In this document: positions 1 through 13,100 of the stretch, piece by piece
Numbering within the stretch: position 1 is the first letter of the stretch
Layout: each line of letters starts with the position of its first letter
Assembly (NCBI GenBank): GCA_963693085.1
Contig: OY856413.1
Coordinates: 108,298,501 to 108,362,500 of the forward strand
Reading direction: 5' to 3'
Source: Alisma plantago-aquatica
Lineage: Eukaryota; Streptophyta; Magnoliopsida; Alismatales; Alismataceae
Length of the DNA stretch: 64,000 nucleotides
Program-made: the position numbers and the translations under genes
The notes under the pieces: model-generated
Database searches by the model: none
Seen by the model: only the letters and a program-made list of their open reading frames with translations
Told to the model about the DNA's origin: nothing

Positions 1-443
1 ATGTAAATACGTAATAGCTAGACGTTAAGAATTTAGGAGTGAAGAAAGGGTGATCAACAATGACACAAGGAAAGATGAACTCAGAGTCCCTGAAACTTCC
101 TTTGTTGATGGAGAGGGGTCTCTTCATGAGGAAAATATAAACCAGACACAAAAGGGACACTCGAGAAGTGTGGGACTGAGTTTGACTACTCAAGGAGGCC
201 ATGGAAGCATACTAGGCCCCCCTAGCATGGAGAGGTGATGGAAACATGATGTCAACATGTGTTTGACAATGAACACCTGACAAACTTTTTGTCACTAGGG
301 AACCAATCCCAAGGGAGACATGCACCAAAAAACCTAGATAAAAATGTTATGTAAGATGTGAATTGAGATTCAACAGTACATCATTCTCCATCAGTTGATG
401 TGTACAAATTAATACACCGACCCGTCAAGGTGTCTAATTTTTT

Positions 444-538
444 GGGGAATTTTACCAAGATACTAATGACTTAGATAGTGATGTTTTTACAAGTCATCAA
501 GGGGGGAATTTTACCAAGATACTAATGACTTAGATAGT
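444..538. repeat. Short direct duplication, 36 bp x 2
   Basis: An identical 36-bp block lies at 444-479 and 503-538 (offset 59 bp); it begins ggggaattttaccaag and ends gacttagatagt. It lies in the upstream part of the decayed LINE and looks like a small local tandem duplication. Confidence 0.85.
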
Positions 539-699
539 AACCATGACGGTGGGTGTGATTGCAAGAACAATTGGTTTTTGAGTTTACACATAATATGGAA
601 ATCAAAATTAGCACTAATTAGAATAGATCTAGAAACTAGCTACTAGTTAAGAATGGACGACTATTTAGGGGAACTAGATACATGACCCCAATGTTAGGA

Positions 700-3600
700 T
701 AGTACTAAATTGTGAAAATATGTCATCCTAATTTCTCACTGAACAAAGAAGAGATGAAATCCATAATAGTATGGGTCTGAATCCCAAAATCTACCACCAT
801 ATCTATGCAAAGAGCATATATACAACAATGTATTGGCAACTTGATTGGTGAAATCATCAATGTTGAGCAAACACATGGTATAATAAATGTGGCAGATTGA
901 CATGCATAACCATTAAGGTTAAAAAAACTAATACTCAAACCTCATGTGATTATAAGGAGGAATAAATGCAATGTATAGTATGAGAGCCTACCAATGTTAT
1001 GAAAGAAATGTAGAAGAATTGACCATCTAGGAGAATCTTGCATGTTCCACAAGTAGAGACTAAATATAAACCACCCTAAAACTAAGAAGTTTTGGTGGAG
1101 TTGAGAATGGAATAGGATGAAGGTGGTTTCATTGAGTCCATGCTTTCCAAGAAAGATTCAAGAAGGAAACAAATCTAGGCACAACATAGGTAGAATATTG
1201 TCAATATGGGTTACAACAAGTTCCATATCCTCAAGAACCAGGAGGAGGAAGAATACATAATGTAAAGTGATCCTCAAGAATGAGAGAAGGAAAATGAACC
1301 TAGAGGAGAAGGATTTGACAATCACAAAGAAATAAGTAGAGGGGAATTCTAGACAATACAACACTAGAATCAACACAGTGGGAAACTAACAAAGCACACA
1401 TCTGAGAAAAGATAACATGTCTCCATTCAGTGACAACACGAATCAACAATACATGTAGAAAGAAAACAACTATAAGTAGGGAACAACTAGCACTAGAGGA
1501 TAAGTAAAGAACCATTGGGTAGCTCTCGGTGATGGATATAAATCTATGTAGTATATACCTACAATTTACAATGTCTATACGGAAATTCCATCCTAGTTTC
1601 ACCTTCACATTTAAGGAGAATGGTTTGAATAATAATGGATAAGGGGATTAGAGAGTATACACCTTAGAAATATGAAGGTGTACGTGTAAACTATGAAATG
1701 GACAAGATCCTTTAGGAAAAAATGAAAGAAAAACCATCCCAAGTATTAGACAAATGTAGAAAATAAGGAAATCATGGAGGAGGAAGAAGGGGTGGAGTAT
1801 AGAGATTTGAACACCATATGCGGATTTTTATGTTCATAGTATGAAACATACATGGTTTTTCTAGTTATAACACCCAAAATAATTGTGGGAGATGCTAGGG
1901 AAGTATAATCAAGGTTGGTAACTCTGAAAGAAACTAGGCTAGCAGGAGATGCTTTGATAAAAGTTTGAATTGACTCAATTTCAATCTCTAACTTATGGTA
2001 GAGGTGAGGGTTTATTTAGAAGGTATATGGGTTTTGCAAAATAAGAAATATTGTGAGGTGATTGTGTTAGAGATCCACCAATAATTGAGAGATTACATTG
2101 ACTCACATTTGTGGGAAGAAAGAATGAAGTACAAGGAGATACTTCATACAAAGGCAATCAAATGGCACCAACGTTCATGCTAATCATTGGTGATGCAATG
2201 AGACAACAAAATAAAATTATTTCAGAATTGTATAAGGTTGTAGAGAATGAGGAATACAATCACCTAGTTAAAAAATGAAATGAATGAATGGGTGGAGGAT
2301 CAACAACTATAAAAGTTTTACTTCACTAACATCTATTGCAGGTAATACATTGGAAATTTCCAACACTTGAATGTAGACACTATGTCACAACTAAGGAGGG
2401 TTACAACCCGAGTGCATACACTTCTTTGATGGATAGGTCACCATCAGCGGCACTTGGCCCTGACAACATACATGCAAGTTTCACACAAGAGGACCAGACA
2501 TAATAGGGAAATATGTTGAAGATATGATTACAAAGGTGTTTATTGGAAAGTCACTCCCTCATAGAATATATAAGTCAATGATAGTCTATATACCAACATA
2601 ATATAATCCAACAAGTTGTAATCATTTCAAGTGCATCTCATTGAAAAATTATAGCACTACATTAATATCCTAGATCATTTTGGAACGATGAAGTCATTAA
2701 TTCCAGAATGGATATCGTAATACTCAATCATGATTTTTGTAGATAAAAAAATCTAAGATAACAAATTACTCACCCAAGAAATTGTTGTTCTATTCATAAC
2801 AAAATGAGGAGGATACAATGTATGGCAATGAAAATTGATTTATCTCTTGTTTATGATAGATTGGGTTGGAAGTACATTGAAGACGAGTTGTACCACACTG
2901 GCATTCGAACATCATTATCGACATCATCATGCAACTCATCTTGAAAGGAGAAATAATAATTTCAAGGGATGAAGGGTTACTAGAACCTATAATACCCGCC
3001 TATGGGGTATGGTAGGGTGGTCCAATATCACAGCCATATTTGTTTTATTCCCTGGCTTCCTATTCAATGTTGATGAACTAGTAAAGAGGGGTTAATGGTA
3101 GCCCATAAACTTTAGAAGAGGACCGTTGGTCTTTTTTATTCTTTGAATAGGATATACAACTTTTGAAGAAGAAAATTATCAAGTGATTGTGGTACTAAAA
3201 ATCAATGAAGGAATCCAACTAAACCTTTGGGAAACAACTAGCCAAGGAAAATTTTTAATTTACTTTTCAAGCAACACACCTAATCAGTTAAGGATGAAGA
3301 TTAGTAGAGCTATAAATATTCTAAGAATCAAGTATTTGGTAAGTACATTGTAGTACACATAATCCGTAGAAGGATAAACAAGGACACCAATTGTATAAGT
3401 ACAGTCAGGGTATGGGAAAGAGTCACATCATGGGAAGGCCATATTGTATTTACAGAAGGTAGAGTGACCCTAGTGCAAATTATGTTGAAAACACTACCTA
3501 TTTTACACAATTGAAATTGCCAAAATGCCTAGCTTGATGTGCAGTGAGATTAAATAGATAATGAATTAATTCATATGTGACAAATGTGTAGACTACAAGG

Positions 3601-4570
3601 AAAAGAGTAGGGTTTCTTGGGAATGTAATACTTTCAAGGAAGAAGGGGGATTATGAGTCAAGTTAGTTGTGATACTTAGTGAAGCATTAAAAATAATGAT
3701 CATGTGGAAATATCTACAGAAGCATGACATCCCATTGAATTGGGTGATGATAGGGAAATATGGCATAAGAGCAACCTTAACTAATGGTGAGTAGACAACT
3801 GAGAAAAGTATCAAGAGGATAACATGTGATACCATGAGCTATAGTACCAAATGCATCAAGAATGGATGGCATATGTCAACATGAAAAGGAAATTGGATTT
3901 AGGGGATGGACAATTAAAATATCTATAAATTCAACTGACATACATGATATTCGAGTGGAAGCAATGCACAATGACAGTGAGCACCAGGACAAGGGATCCT
4001 TAACTGAGTGGTTCACTTATGAATTCAATAGGAAATGATGATTAGATATGGAACAAGGACCGGAAGGGGGATAAGGCACAATGTTGACTTTTAGGGAAAG
4101 AGTGAAGGAATTCACACATCAACACAAGGATGATGTAACAAAATGTGGAAAACCAGCATACCAGTAAAGTTAATTTTTTCTTGTGGCAATTTTTTCACAA
4201 TAGCATATTGACAAATGTTCAGAGACACCTAAGAAGATAATGGATGACCCAAGTTGGACATTTTTTAGACATGTTAATGAAACTTCCATCCATGCATTGT
4301 GGGATTGTAGGGTGGTCTTTGAGGTTTGGGATTCCACTAAACCTAATTTAGCTATTTAGTTCTTCACAACAATGTCTGGATTGGAAATGAAATGATCAAG
4401 GATACATATGATACTAGTTGGATATCCAAAAATGCATGGGTGTTTGGCTAATTTTGATAATGAAAAAATCATGAGTATTTGAAGGAAAGGAACAACAATT
4501 AGAGAAGTACATGAGTATAATCAAGCAGCATGTCAAATGTAGTCAGTTTTTCAATACAAAATTAAATCTT
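700..4570 (+). pseudogene. Degenerate LINE-1 type retrotransposon (ORF1 + ORF2 remnants)
   Basis: A decayed non-LTR element with stops and frameshifts throughout. Near 979-1042 the frame reads YESLPML*KKCRRIDHLG then ESC, which is the zinc knuckle of plant L1 ORF1 (DUF4283 family) with its first Cys replaced by a stop. From about 2440 to 3110 it shows L1 reverse-transcriptase landmarks: a GPDNIHASF block, then LIPEWIS, MKIDLSLVYDRLGWKYIED (the RT motif A region), and a degraded GLRQGDPLSPYLF block near 3000. About 3290-3560 matches the region after the RT (GRVTLVQIMLKTLPIF). Near 4200-4340, WTFFRHVNETSIHALWDC is the zinc-binding domain (zf-RVT). The upstream limit is unclear and may lie before 444. 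No target duplication or A-tail was identified. The family call is firm; the exact borders are not. Confidence 0.68.
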
Positions 4571-5259
4571 CATAGATTGCTAAACGGATTGATAAAACAA
4601 CCTTGTTTGATGTCACCACCTGTCAATTTTGGGAACAATGCCTATGCAATGCCAATTTAATTGTATGCATTTTGTCCATCCTTTGCATGTTGATGTTGTT
4701 TTGGTCATATGTGATCAAAGGGTGTCACCATGCCTTCTGATTGGTGTCTGCAATTAAGTGGGACACAACCTTTCCCATCTTTGTTTTGTTCATTCTCTAC
4801 AATACTTTGTCGTATACGTTTTGCTATAAACTTTCATTGTGAGGCCTTCAGGACGTCTAGTAAATATGCTAGTTGATTCTATTTTTGTCTAATTTGTCTC
4901 AAAATTCTTGATCCCATCAACTCTTGTCACCCATCTACTATTGTTTTCATGTCTGGTCTAGAGGAAGGAGAGATTCTTAGCATTCCTACAACATGAGTCA
5001 TGCCAAAATGGTTGACTGCTCACGGTGATGATGTCATAAGTCTATGATAGGACAAGTTGGTAATAAGTTAGACTAGTTAAGTGTATCACATCTCTAGATC
5101 GAGAGCTTGAAAATTCCATTCTATAATTTCCATCATTGCCCGAACAATAGAGAAGAAAGTAGAGGTTGCATGCATATCATCTCTCATATCAAGAGGTTAC
5201 ACCTCTCTAGAGATAAGTGCAGTATAGCCCTTGTGGGTTGTTGTTTAGAATGACCATAA
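4571..5259. other. No recognisable feature
   Basis: This stretch between the LINE remnant and the reverse-transcriptase remnant shows no domain I recognise in any frame, no clear repeat and no RNA gene. It may hold the eroded 5' part of the following reverse-transcriptase gene. Confidence 0.4.
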
Positions 5260-7725
5260 TTTATTTTTTGCATCAATGGAGACTTTAAGGGTCCCTGATC
5301 AGTGGATGTGTAGTAGGAGCATGAAGATACAGTCTGTGAGTCATGCTTTCTGCCATGATGATGTCCTTGTTCAAGTCACTAATGATATTTGAATGATCTA
5401 AGGATTCATTGTTGGTATCTTAAAGCCCCTCCCAAAGTGCATTGAGATTCCTTGTGTTATGTAGGTGTTGGTCCCAGATGATACACTTTTGAATTGTGTT
5501 TTCAATGTAGCTATCACAATTGTGAAGATCAACCCTCATATTTTTTGAATTGCATTCTCTCATTTGTTTAAGATGGTTACATATAGAGTGGTTTCCAATC
5601 CAAAATCCATAGTCGCTTATGTGAGTTTATTGCTTCTTCCTTGGTGTATGTTGTAGGTGTTCAAGCCTAAGAATAAATGGGACAATAGATATGAAAATAG
5701 AAGGTCATTGCAACAATGACATATCTTAAGTTCTCTTTCTACTTGTAGAGGAACAAACAATATGACCAAGTTATGACAATATGATGGACTTCACTATGTG
5801 AGATGTGATGGCTCATAGTAGGTATTACTCTACTGAGGGGGATAATAAGAAGAATCCCAACGTGAGTTCATGCCTTTAGATAGTAGTATATGGTCACTTT
5901 ATAGAAGTTTTGAAAGTTTTAAGTTCTTTTGGGGTGGCTCCATATAATGAAGATACCTTGAAGGTCTTACAGGCTAATACCCATACAAGCCACCTCCCAT
6001 CAAGATAGATACTTTGTACTTAGAAGCTCCTCATTTAGCAGATGTTGACATTATCCTTACATGTGTCAAATGATATCCTCAAGGAACCTCATTTTCTAGA
6101 GATGGGTTGAGAGCCCAACACATGTTAAATTCATTTTATCAAGAGGGCCTACTATTTCAAAATATTTTTTAATGTCATTTCTCTTCTATTTAATGTATGG
6201 TTGGGGGAGGCATCCCTTGTGTCTGGTAGAGGTTTTATATTTTGTACTCGTTACTTTGCATCTTAAGCCTAACAATGGAATATGACTCATTGCAGTGGGT
6301 ACCATTTGAAGGCGTCTAGTTTTCAAAGTCGTCATGATAGGAGTGGGTAAGGATATGACTAAGTATATCAATGAAATCCAGTTCGGGTAGGTGTCTCTCA
6401 CTAGACAGAGGCACATTTGCACAATGTTAACATGTTATCAAGAAAGTCATGTGAAGAAGGGTCTCTCTTTGTTGTTACAGGGGATTTCTATGATGCCTTC
6501 AACATGGTAGATAGGTTAGTGTTGCTTCGTTAGGTGAGGGTGAGGTTCCCAACTATCTCATTGTAGGTAGAGTTTATTTATGGTCAGGAAGCTTGGTTGT
6601 ACGTTGGAAATAAACATATTTGGCCATCCAAAAGAGGGCAACAATGAGATCCTTTAGGGTCACTTCTTTTTCACCTTATATTACTTACACTTATTCAAGA
6701 GATTAGATACAAATGAAATCTTTTCTCCATGCTTGCTATTTTGATGATGGGATAGTCATTGGGGCACAAAAAGGAGGTGTCTGGTGTACCTGACATCATT
6801 CAATGCAAGGGTGCTGAGTTGGGTCTTACTTCCAATATTCGTAAGATTGATCTTTTTTGGACTACCTGTGATGGTACAAAGCTTCATAAGGGGCTATGTT
6901 CTGTGGACATTGAGAGGTATTTGTTGGAAGTGAAGCTATTGTGAGGTGTTGTTAGTAGGGACAAAGGTTTTATTGATGGTTTGGCCATGAGTAGGGATAC
7001 CAAGGGTTTTAGTTTGATTCATCTTCTCCCACAAGTACATGATCTACAAAGTGAGTTTCCTATGCTACGATCCTACATGGGTATTGCCAAACTTATGTTC
7101 GGCTTAAGGACTTGCCAATGTGCATACATTGATGAGGTTGTAGAATTGTTTGATAGACAACTATGTAGATCTATTGAAGATATTATGGTATATAATTTTA
7201 CAAGACAATGAGATACACTATATGTAATATAATTTTACAAGTGCTTTGTGTTGTCCACATGTCACGATTCCATCATTTATCATAGTTATTTTTCTAAAAA
7301 GGACACCATCACCGCTAAAACCCTACATGTTTAGCAATTTCTCTTTTTAGCAAAGTTGTTAAGGATATGGATGTTAAGTTTGACATGAATATTAGATAGA
7401 AAGAAATTTTCAATTGTTTAGATGTTGAGCATGATCAAGATTTTCTTATTTCTATTCTAATTGATGGTCGTGGACTACATATGTCACCATTAGAGTATCA
7501 TACTATTCTCAAGTATCACCTTATTATTCCTCGATTTATAGTTGATGATGTATGTCATGTTTATCATAAGGCTTGCTTAGACACCTTTGGACATACTTAT
7601 ACATGCAGGAGTTGAAGCTGAAAAAGAGGCACTCATGAATTTTTTGACTAACCCGCAACAAGGGAGATTGTCACTTAGATATGAAGATGTCTTGATATTT
7701 GAATGAGCTGGAGAAAACCATACAT
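5260..7725 (+). pseudogene. Reverse-transcriptase family remnant, copy 1
   Basis: A broken copy of an RT-containing protein family that recurs in plant genomes, usually annotated only as reverse transcriptase domain protein. Blocks in order, over several frames: ALGQWMCSRSMKI (about 5290); KPKNKWDNRYENRRSLQQ (about 5670); SFGVAPYNEDTLKVLQA (about 5930); PNNGI then IAVGTI (about 6270); DFYDAFNMVDRLVLLR (about 6480); a GQQ*DPLGSLLF block (about 6630); the catalytic box YFDDG at 6737-6751, intact but out of frame with its neighbours; HDLQSEFPMLRSYMGIAKL (about 7050); and LHMSPLEYHTILKYHLIIP (about 7470). The text stops at 7725, where the CACTA element begins, and the next expected block (LCMDLIGVL) is found beyond it at 20035. 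It matches copy 2 near 58-61 kb block for block. The RT core resembles non-LTR type enzymes; the role of the intact protein is not known to me. Confidence 0.7.
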
Positions 7726-7739
7726 GACTAGTACATTTC

Positions 7740-8480
7740 TGACCTCTCATGTCACTTTTCCTTATGTCAGTTACATTGTAAAAATGACATTATATATCAA
7801 AAAACATCTGTCAACTAACACAAATGTAAACATTTGTCAAGTCTTGTCAATTAAGAAAAGAGACATGTACTATTTTTTCTTTAATGTAGGTTACATTTTT
7901 ACCTAACTAATGTCTAAATTAACCCACAAAATATAGATTTTAGGGAAAAATAACTGCCTCCAAAGATTTTAAGATGAGTGTCAGTTGTTTGGGAACCGAC
8001 AACTAACACCTTCAAGTAAAATAAATTTTGCCTCCAAAATGCTCTTGGCATCGGTTTTTCTCCATAAAACCAATATTGATTCGTAAGAAAAATTGCACAA
8101 TCAGTGTCGGTTTTTTGTCAAGAAACTGACGTCGGATGATTCTCACCACATCCCTACGAAAAAAGTGTTGCCCACAAATTGCACTCGAGTGTCGGTTTTT
8201 CCAGAAGAAACTGACGACTTAGGCACTACTCAGACTGATTTTTTTTACGCAGATAATAGCCTCTAGCATCGGTTTCTTAAAGTAAGACAATGTCTAAGTC
8301 ACTAAGTTTGGTGTTAGTTTTCGGGATACAACCGATGACTGAGGCCATACTTATGTCGATTTTTTCCCATTCGGATAATGGCCTCTTACATTGATTTTTT
8401 AGCATTAAATGACATCTAAGTCACTAGGTTAGGTGTCATTTCATTGAACTGACGTCTAAATGCTTAGTTTTCAGTTTTTT
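7740..8480. repeat. CACTA subterminal repeat region (left)
   Basis: Repeated short motifs occur in both orientations: gtcggtttttt, gcatcggtttttc, aaactgacg, accgacaac. Examples are near 7990, 8050, 8105, 8195, 8270 and 8330. CACTA elements bind their DNA-binding transposase subunit at such subterminal motifs; that this one did so is inference. The region has no coding potential. Confidence 0.6.
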
Positions 8481-9121
8481 AAACAAACAAAGACTATGTC
8501 CCTCTTAATACTACCCGTGAAATTTGTTTCCCCCATTGTATGCTTCATTGCCCTAACTTCCCTTTGGTCGAGATGTTTTTCTCGTTGCCCTCCCTAGATT
8601 TCTCACCATCGCCATCATTGTGGGAGCTTGTTGTCACTACTGGTTCTTTCTATTAGCATTGTTGGAGCTCTCCACCATCACTACTGGATCTCGCATCCAG
8701 CATACGAGCTAGTTGTTGTTGCCACTGCAACTAGCCACCATCTTCTCCATCATTGTCATTGCCTCTTTGCTCGTTGTTTCCTCTTTGGTGCCTTTCTAAG
8801 AAGGTATTTGCCCTGCATTCCTTGATGACTAATTGAATAGGACTCAATGAAAGAACCATATTGATGGTCTCATTTGCCTATTTGTTTAATTTTTCTTATC
8901 CCCACAAAGAAATAAATGAAAGAAGAGTAAAAAATGATGTAGCAACTAATCTTGCATAGATTCTTTTGCCTGAGAAGTATTTTGTAAGGATCAAATTGGG
9001 GTACTTAGAAAACATAACTCGAGATTTCTAACATATCCTTTTCTAGTTTTTAATTAGAATGAGAAGATTCACACGCTTCTTTTGATGACAAGTGGGACAT
9101 GGTAGATCGTTTGTATCTTTA
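8481..9121. other. CACTA internal 5' region, no gene recognised
   Basis: A locally GC-richer stretch at about 8510-8825 contains a short open frame rich in H, L and S that I cannot match to any family. The rest to 9121 is AT-rich with nothing identifiable. It may be untranslated leader or a short unrelated insertion. Confidence 0.35.
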
Positions 9122-9137
9122 TATATATATGTATGTA

Positions 9138-9168
<31 letters not shown>

Positions 9169-9509
9169 TTATATATTTATATATATATATGGGCTCATCT
9201 TTAATACTCGTGTGGGTACCCTAATTTTTTGCTACCCCCTCAGCGAAAAGAGTAACTATATGTTACACAAGAGTAACTCTGAGATCAAAAGAGTAATTAT
9301 GTGGTACGCAGAAGTAACTCTAAGACCAAAAAAGTAACTACGTAGAAAATATATAGTCAGTAAATATATGGACAATTTTTTTTATTTTGGGGGGGCAAAT
9401 GATAATATATTTGGATGAAATTTTTTGGGGAGCTAGATAAAATGCTCATCTACAATTGTGGATTTTTTTAAAAAAAATATCAGGAAGGGTGACGGGTATT
9501 AAATAAATC

Positions 9510-9587
<78 letters not shown>
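9122..9587. mobile_element. TA-flanked MITE, family 2 (core 9191-9512)
   Basis: A 322-bp core lies between a (TA)n tract at about 9122-9190 (with a T-run) and another at about 9513-9587. The left end reads gggctcatctttaatactcg; the right end, reverse-complemented, reads ggggatttatttaatacccg, giving imperfect terminal inverted repeats sharing tttaatac. Internally the motif agagtaact recurs around 9250-9340. The arrangement resembles MITEs of the Micron type, which sit inside TA microsatellites. No transposase is encoded. Confidence 0.5.
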
Positions 9588-9589
<2 letters not shown>

Positions 9590-9713
9590 AGGTTTGTGGT
9601 TGTAACAACTTGATGACACTAGGATAGGTATATAAATGATAACATTATCTGTTGGACTAGAAACTTGTCCAAGATGTACTCATTAGGAGTAAATCCTAAA
9701 TAGTCCCCAGTTT

Positions 9714-9947
9714 GGCACTCTTCACGAATAGTTAATCTCACTTTAGATGTAAGTGTATAATGTTTATTTAGTTTTCAAGATGTTTTGTTAGCATTTCCAT
9801 TATTTTTCTCCAAGTAAAAATGTAAGTGGATATTTTCCCATCTACATCAATGTACTTGGACAACTATAGGGAAATGCGGCCAAAATGTTGTTGAAAACTA
9901 AATATACATTATAACTTACTAGTGAGACTAGATGTCAAGAGTGGGTT
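9714..9947. mobile_element. Hairpin MITE-like element
   Basis: The left arm (about 9714-9810) and the reverse complement of the right arm (about 9865-9947) align over roughly 80-90 bp with scattered mismatches; both contain atatttagttttcaa or tttatttagttttcaag, then a shared catttcc. The arms are separated by a loop of roughly 40-60 bp. This foldback structure is typical of small non-autonomous DNA elements. No clear target duplication was identified. Confidence 0.5.
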
Positions 9948-9971
9948 AGGTGGTACAAACATTCATTACTG

Positions 9972-10152
9972 AACCTAAACCCTAATTTGTAAATCACAAA
10001 CCCTAAACCCTAATCTATAAACCCTAAACCCTAACTTGTAAACCATAAACCCTAACTCCTTATCTCTAAACCCTAAACCCTAATTTGTAAACTCTAAAAA
10101 ATAAACCCAAATATTAAAATCCTAAACCTAATATGTAAACCCTAAACACTAA
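9972..10152. promoter_or_regulatory. Cluster of AAACCCTA telobox or telomere-like repeats
   Basis: About ten ccctaa units occur as single or paired copies (taaaccctaaaccctaat) separated by 5-15 bp of variable sequence. The cluster ends about 30 bp before the transposase start codon at 10180. AAACCCTA is both the plant telomere unit and the telobox promoter element bound by Myb-type telomere-binding factors and linked to Polycomb recruitment. The spacing is not that of a simple interstitial telomere array. A regulatory role is inference. Confidence 0.6.
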
Positions 10153-10179
10153 TACCTATTTTGTCTTTGATCATAGATC

Positions 10180-13100
10180 ATGGATGTCCATTCAAATAGC
10201 TGCATCTTGAAGTTTATTACTGGTCTTGATCAATTTATAATATTTGTAGAGGAACATAGGATGTGATCGGAAGATAGGTTCTATTGTACATGTAGGAGTT
10301 GAAGTAACAACTTCAAAGTCGACATTGTTGATGAAATCAAAATTCATTTCATGTGCAATGGGATTGTGCAAGGCTAAATAGAATGGTACTACCATGAAGA
10401 TATTCCAACCATGAGATCAGTAGATGTCGATAGAAATACTTGTGTTGAAGAAGAAATTGTTATCAGTAATGTAGATATGAATGAATTGATTCTGATAGAC
10501 GTGGTTGATGTTATGCTAGATAGCTGTGGAGTAGATCACATGGATCCACCTTCCTTATTTAGAAGCATTGTGCATGATGTTGAGAGATTGTTATACATAT
10601 ATTGTACTAAGTTTATGAAGTTGAACGTTGTGTTGAGATACTCTAAAGGCTAATAATAGATGGAACAACAAAAGCTTCACGTTGTTGTTGTCATTGTTGA
10701 AAGAAATTCTTCCTGGAGGAAATGAGCTTCCAATATCACCATTCGAATGAAAGAAAATGTTATGCCCAATGGGAATGAAGGCTAAGAAGATACATGCATG
10801 CATGAATGACTATGTATTAGTTCAAAAGTGCTATGTAAATTTGACAGATTGTCCAAAATGTGGGGCATCAAGGTATAAATGTCGACATCAGGAAAGTCCA
10901 AACCTGAATTTCCTGGTAAGATGATGTGGTATCTACCTATAATATCATGGTTTCAATGCTTGTTTGTCAATACCATGGATGTGGAGAATTTAAGGTGGCA
11001 TGCATAGGTAAAGAAAAATAATGATGGGATCCTACAACATGCATCTAATTCCCCACAGTGGAAGAAGATTGATTTATTGTAACCTGAATTAGGTGAAGAA
11101 ATTAAGAGTCTAATACATGGGATTTGTATCGATGGGATAAATCCATACATCCCATTAAGCAACCAACATAGCACTTGTTTGTTTTGATTGTTATATACAA
11201 TCATCCTCCCTAGTTGTGTATGAAAAATAAGGATGTTATGATATTGTTGTTGATATCAGGCGGTAAACAACCTGGTAATGATATCAACGCATATCTTGAA
11301 TCTCGGATTGATGATTTGAGTAAACTATGGCAAAAAGGTCTGATGACCTATGATGCTTCATGTAGATTGACATTTAGTTTGCATGCTACATTGTTTTGCA
11401 CTATTAATGACTTTCCAACATATGGGAATTTGGTTGGATACAGTGTAAAAGGATCAAAAGTGTGCCCTATATGTGAGGAGAACACTTATTCAATACGACT
11501 AAAATATGGTGGAAACACTATATATCTTGATCATTGAAGGTTTCTTCCAAAAGTTCATCCTTACCGAAGGTTGTGCAAAGTGTTAAAATGGATCGCATGA
11601 GGAACAGAGTGCCCCTAAACCTATATCAGGGGAGGTTGTTTATGAAAGAGCAAAAGACTTTGTCGATGCATTCAGTAAGAGATCACAAGGTACAATTGCC
11701 ACACAGAGTGACAGTTCATTGTACAAGAAGAGGTCAATATTCTGGGATCTTCTTTATTGGAGTTTGTTTGTAGTTAGGCATAGTATCAATGACATGCATG
11801 TTGAAAAATGTATGTGATAGTGTCAATGGTACTCTATTAAATATTCCAGGTAAAACTAAAGATGGCATCAAGTCCAGAATGGACCAACATGAAATGGAGT
11901 AAGGAAAGAATTAACAAAAGACGTTAGCAGTGATCAAAAAACATATTTACCTCCTTCTTGTTACACATTGTCTAGGAAGGAGAAGAAATTTTTTTTGAGT
12001 GTTTTCTTAATGTTAAGGTACCATACGGATACTATTCTACTATCTATAGAGTGGTATAAATCAAGGATCTAAAGTTGATAGGTCTTAAATCTCATCATTT
12101 TTTTTGAAGTTAAACAGACAAATTTCATTATGGAGGAGCCATACGACATCTACATGAGGAGAAAAATAAACTAAAAGACCACACAAAGATCAAGAACACA
12201 TACAAACCACCACACAAACTCATATCAAAATTGATAAGAACAGTGATGTATAGATCCCTCTTCTCCTTCGCTGGCTAACGCATCTTTCTAAGAGGAATAC
12301 CTTCAACCTGAGTATGTATATGTGGTAGAGTACCTGCACCAAATTGGTGTTCCAAAAGCATATTTCTCCCGCACTTGCTGCCATACAACACCACAAACAA
12401 ATTGACCGAGAAAGAGAAATCTACTACGAGAAGAGAAAGCAGTGTTCATTAACAGTGAGAGAGACAAAATAAGAGAATATCCTAGACTAAATAGGAAGCA
12501 AGTAAAACAGAAAGGATGTAGGAAACCCATCGCAGTCGGGCTCCATGACAGAGAGGAAGAAGACTGCCTCCTCCAAAGACAACATGCCCACACACCTCCC
12601 AAATAAGAGACCCTACTTAAGACGGGTGAGAAGAGGCCAAGGGGGAGCGGGACACCACTTTACGACAGCCAAATCTCCCTCCCCCCAGCCAGTCGTCCCT
12701 GGAGGAAGAAACCCCAGTGTCGCTAGGGTGAGAGAGCAGCCGCCTCACAAAACTTATTCCCCCACTCTTAAATCTCATCATTGTCACATTATAAGGCAAG
12801 AAATATTACTCGTGGCAATTTGATCTATACTACCGCATGTAAGGTTTGAAATCACTAGGATTTGTTTCTTCTTCAATACTCTATGCAGCAGCAAAGTTAT
12901 TGATCTTGAGAATCTTGATAAGTTGCAAAGAGAAATGGTTGTTACCCTATTTCATCTTGAGATATATTTTCCTCCTTAATTCTTTGATATGATGGTACTT
13001 CTTGTTGTCCATCTGACTAGGGAGGTGAACATGTTGGGACCAATTTTCTTGCAGTGGATGTATCCCTTTGAATGGTACATGAGTGTTTTTAAAGATGATG

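Noticed and set aside
9972..10152. True chromosome-end telomere
   Set aside because: Units are interrupted, few, and embedded in a transposon with sequence continuing for tens of kilobases on both sides.
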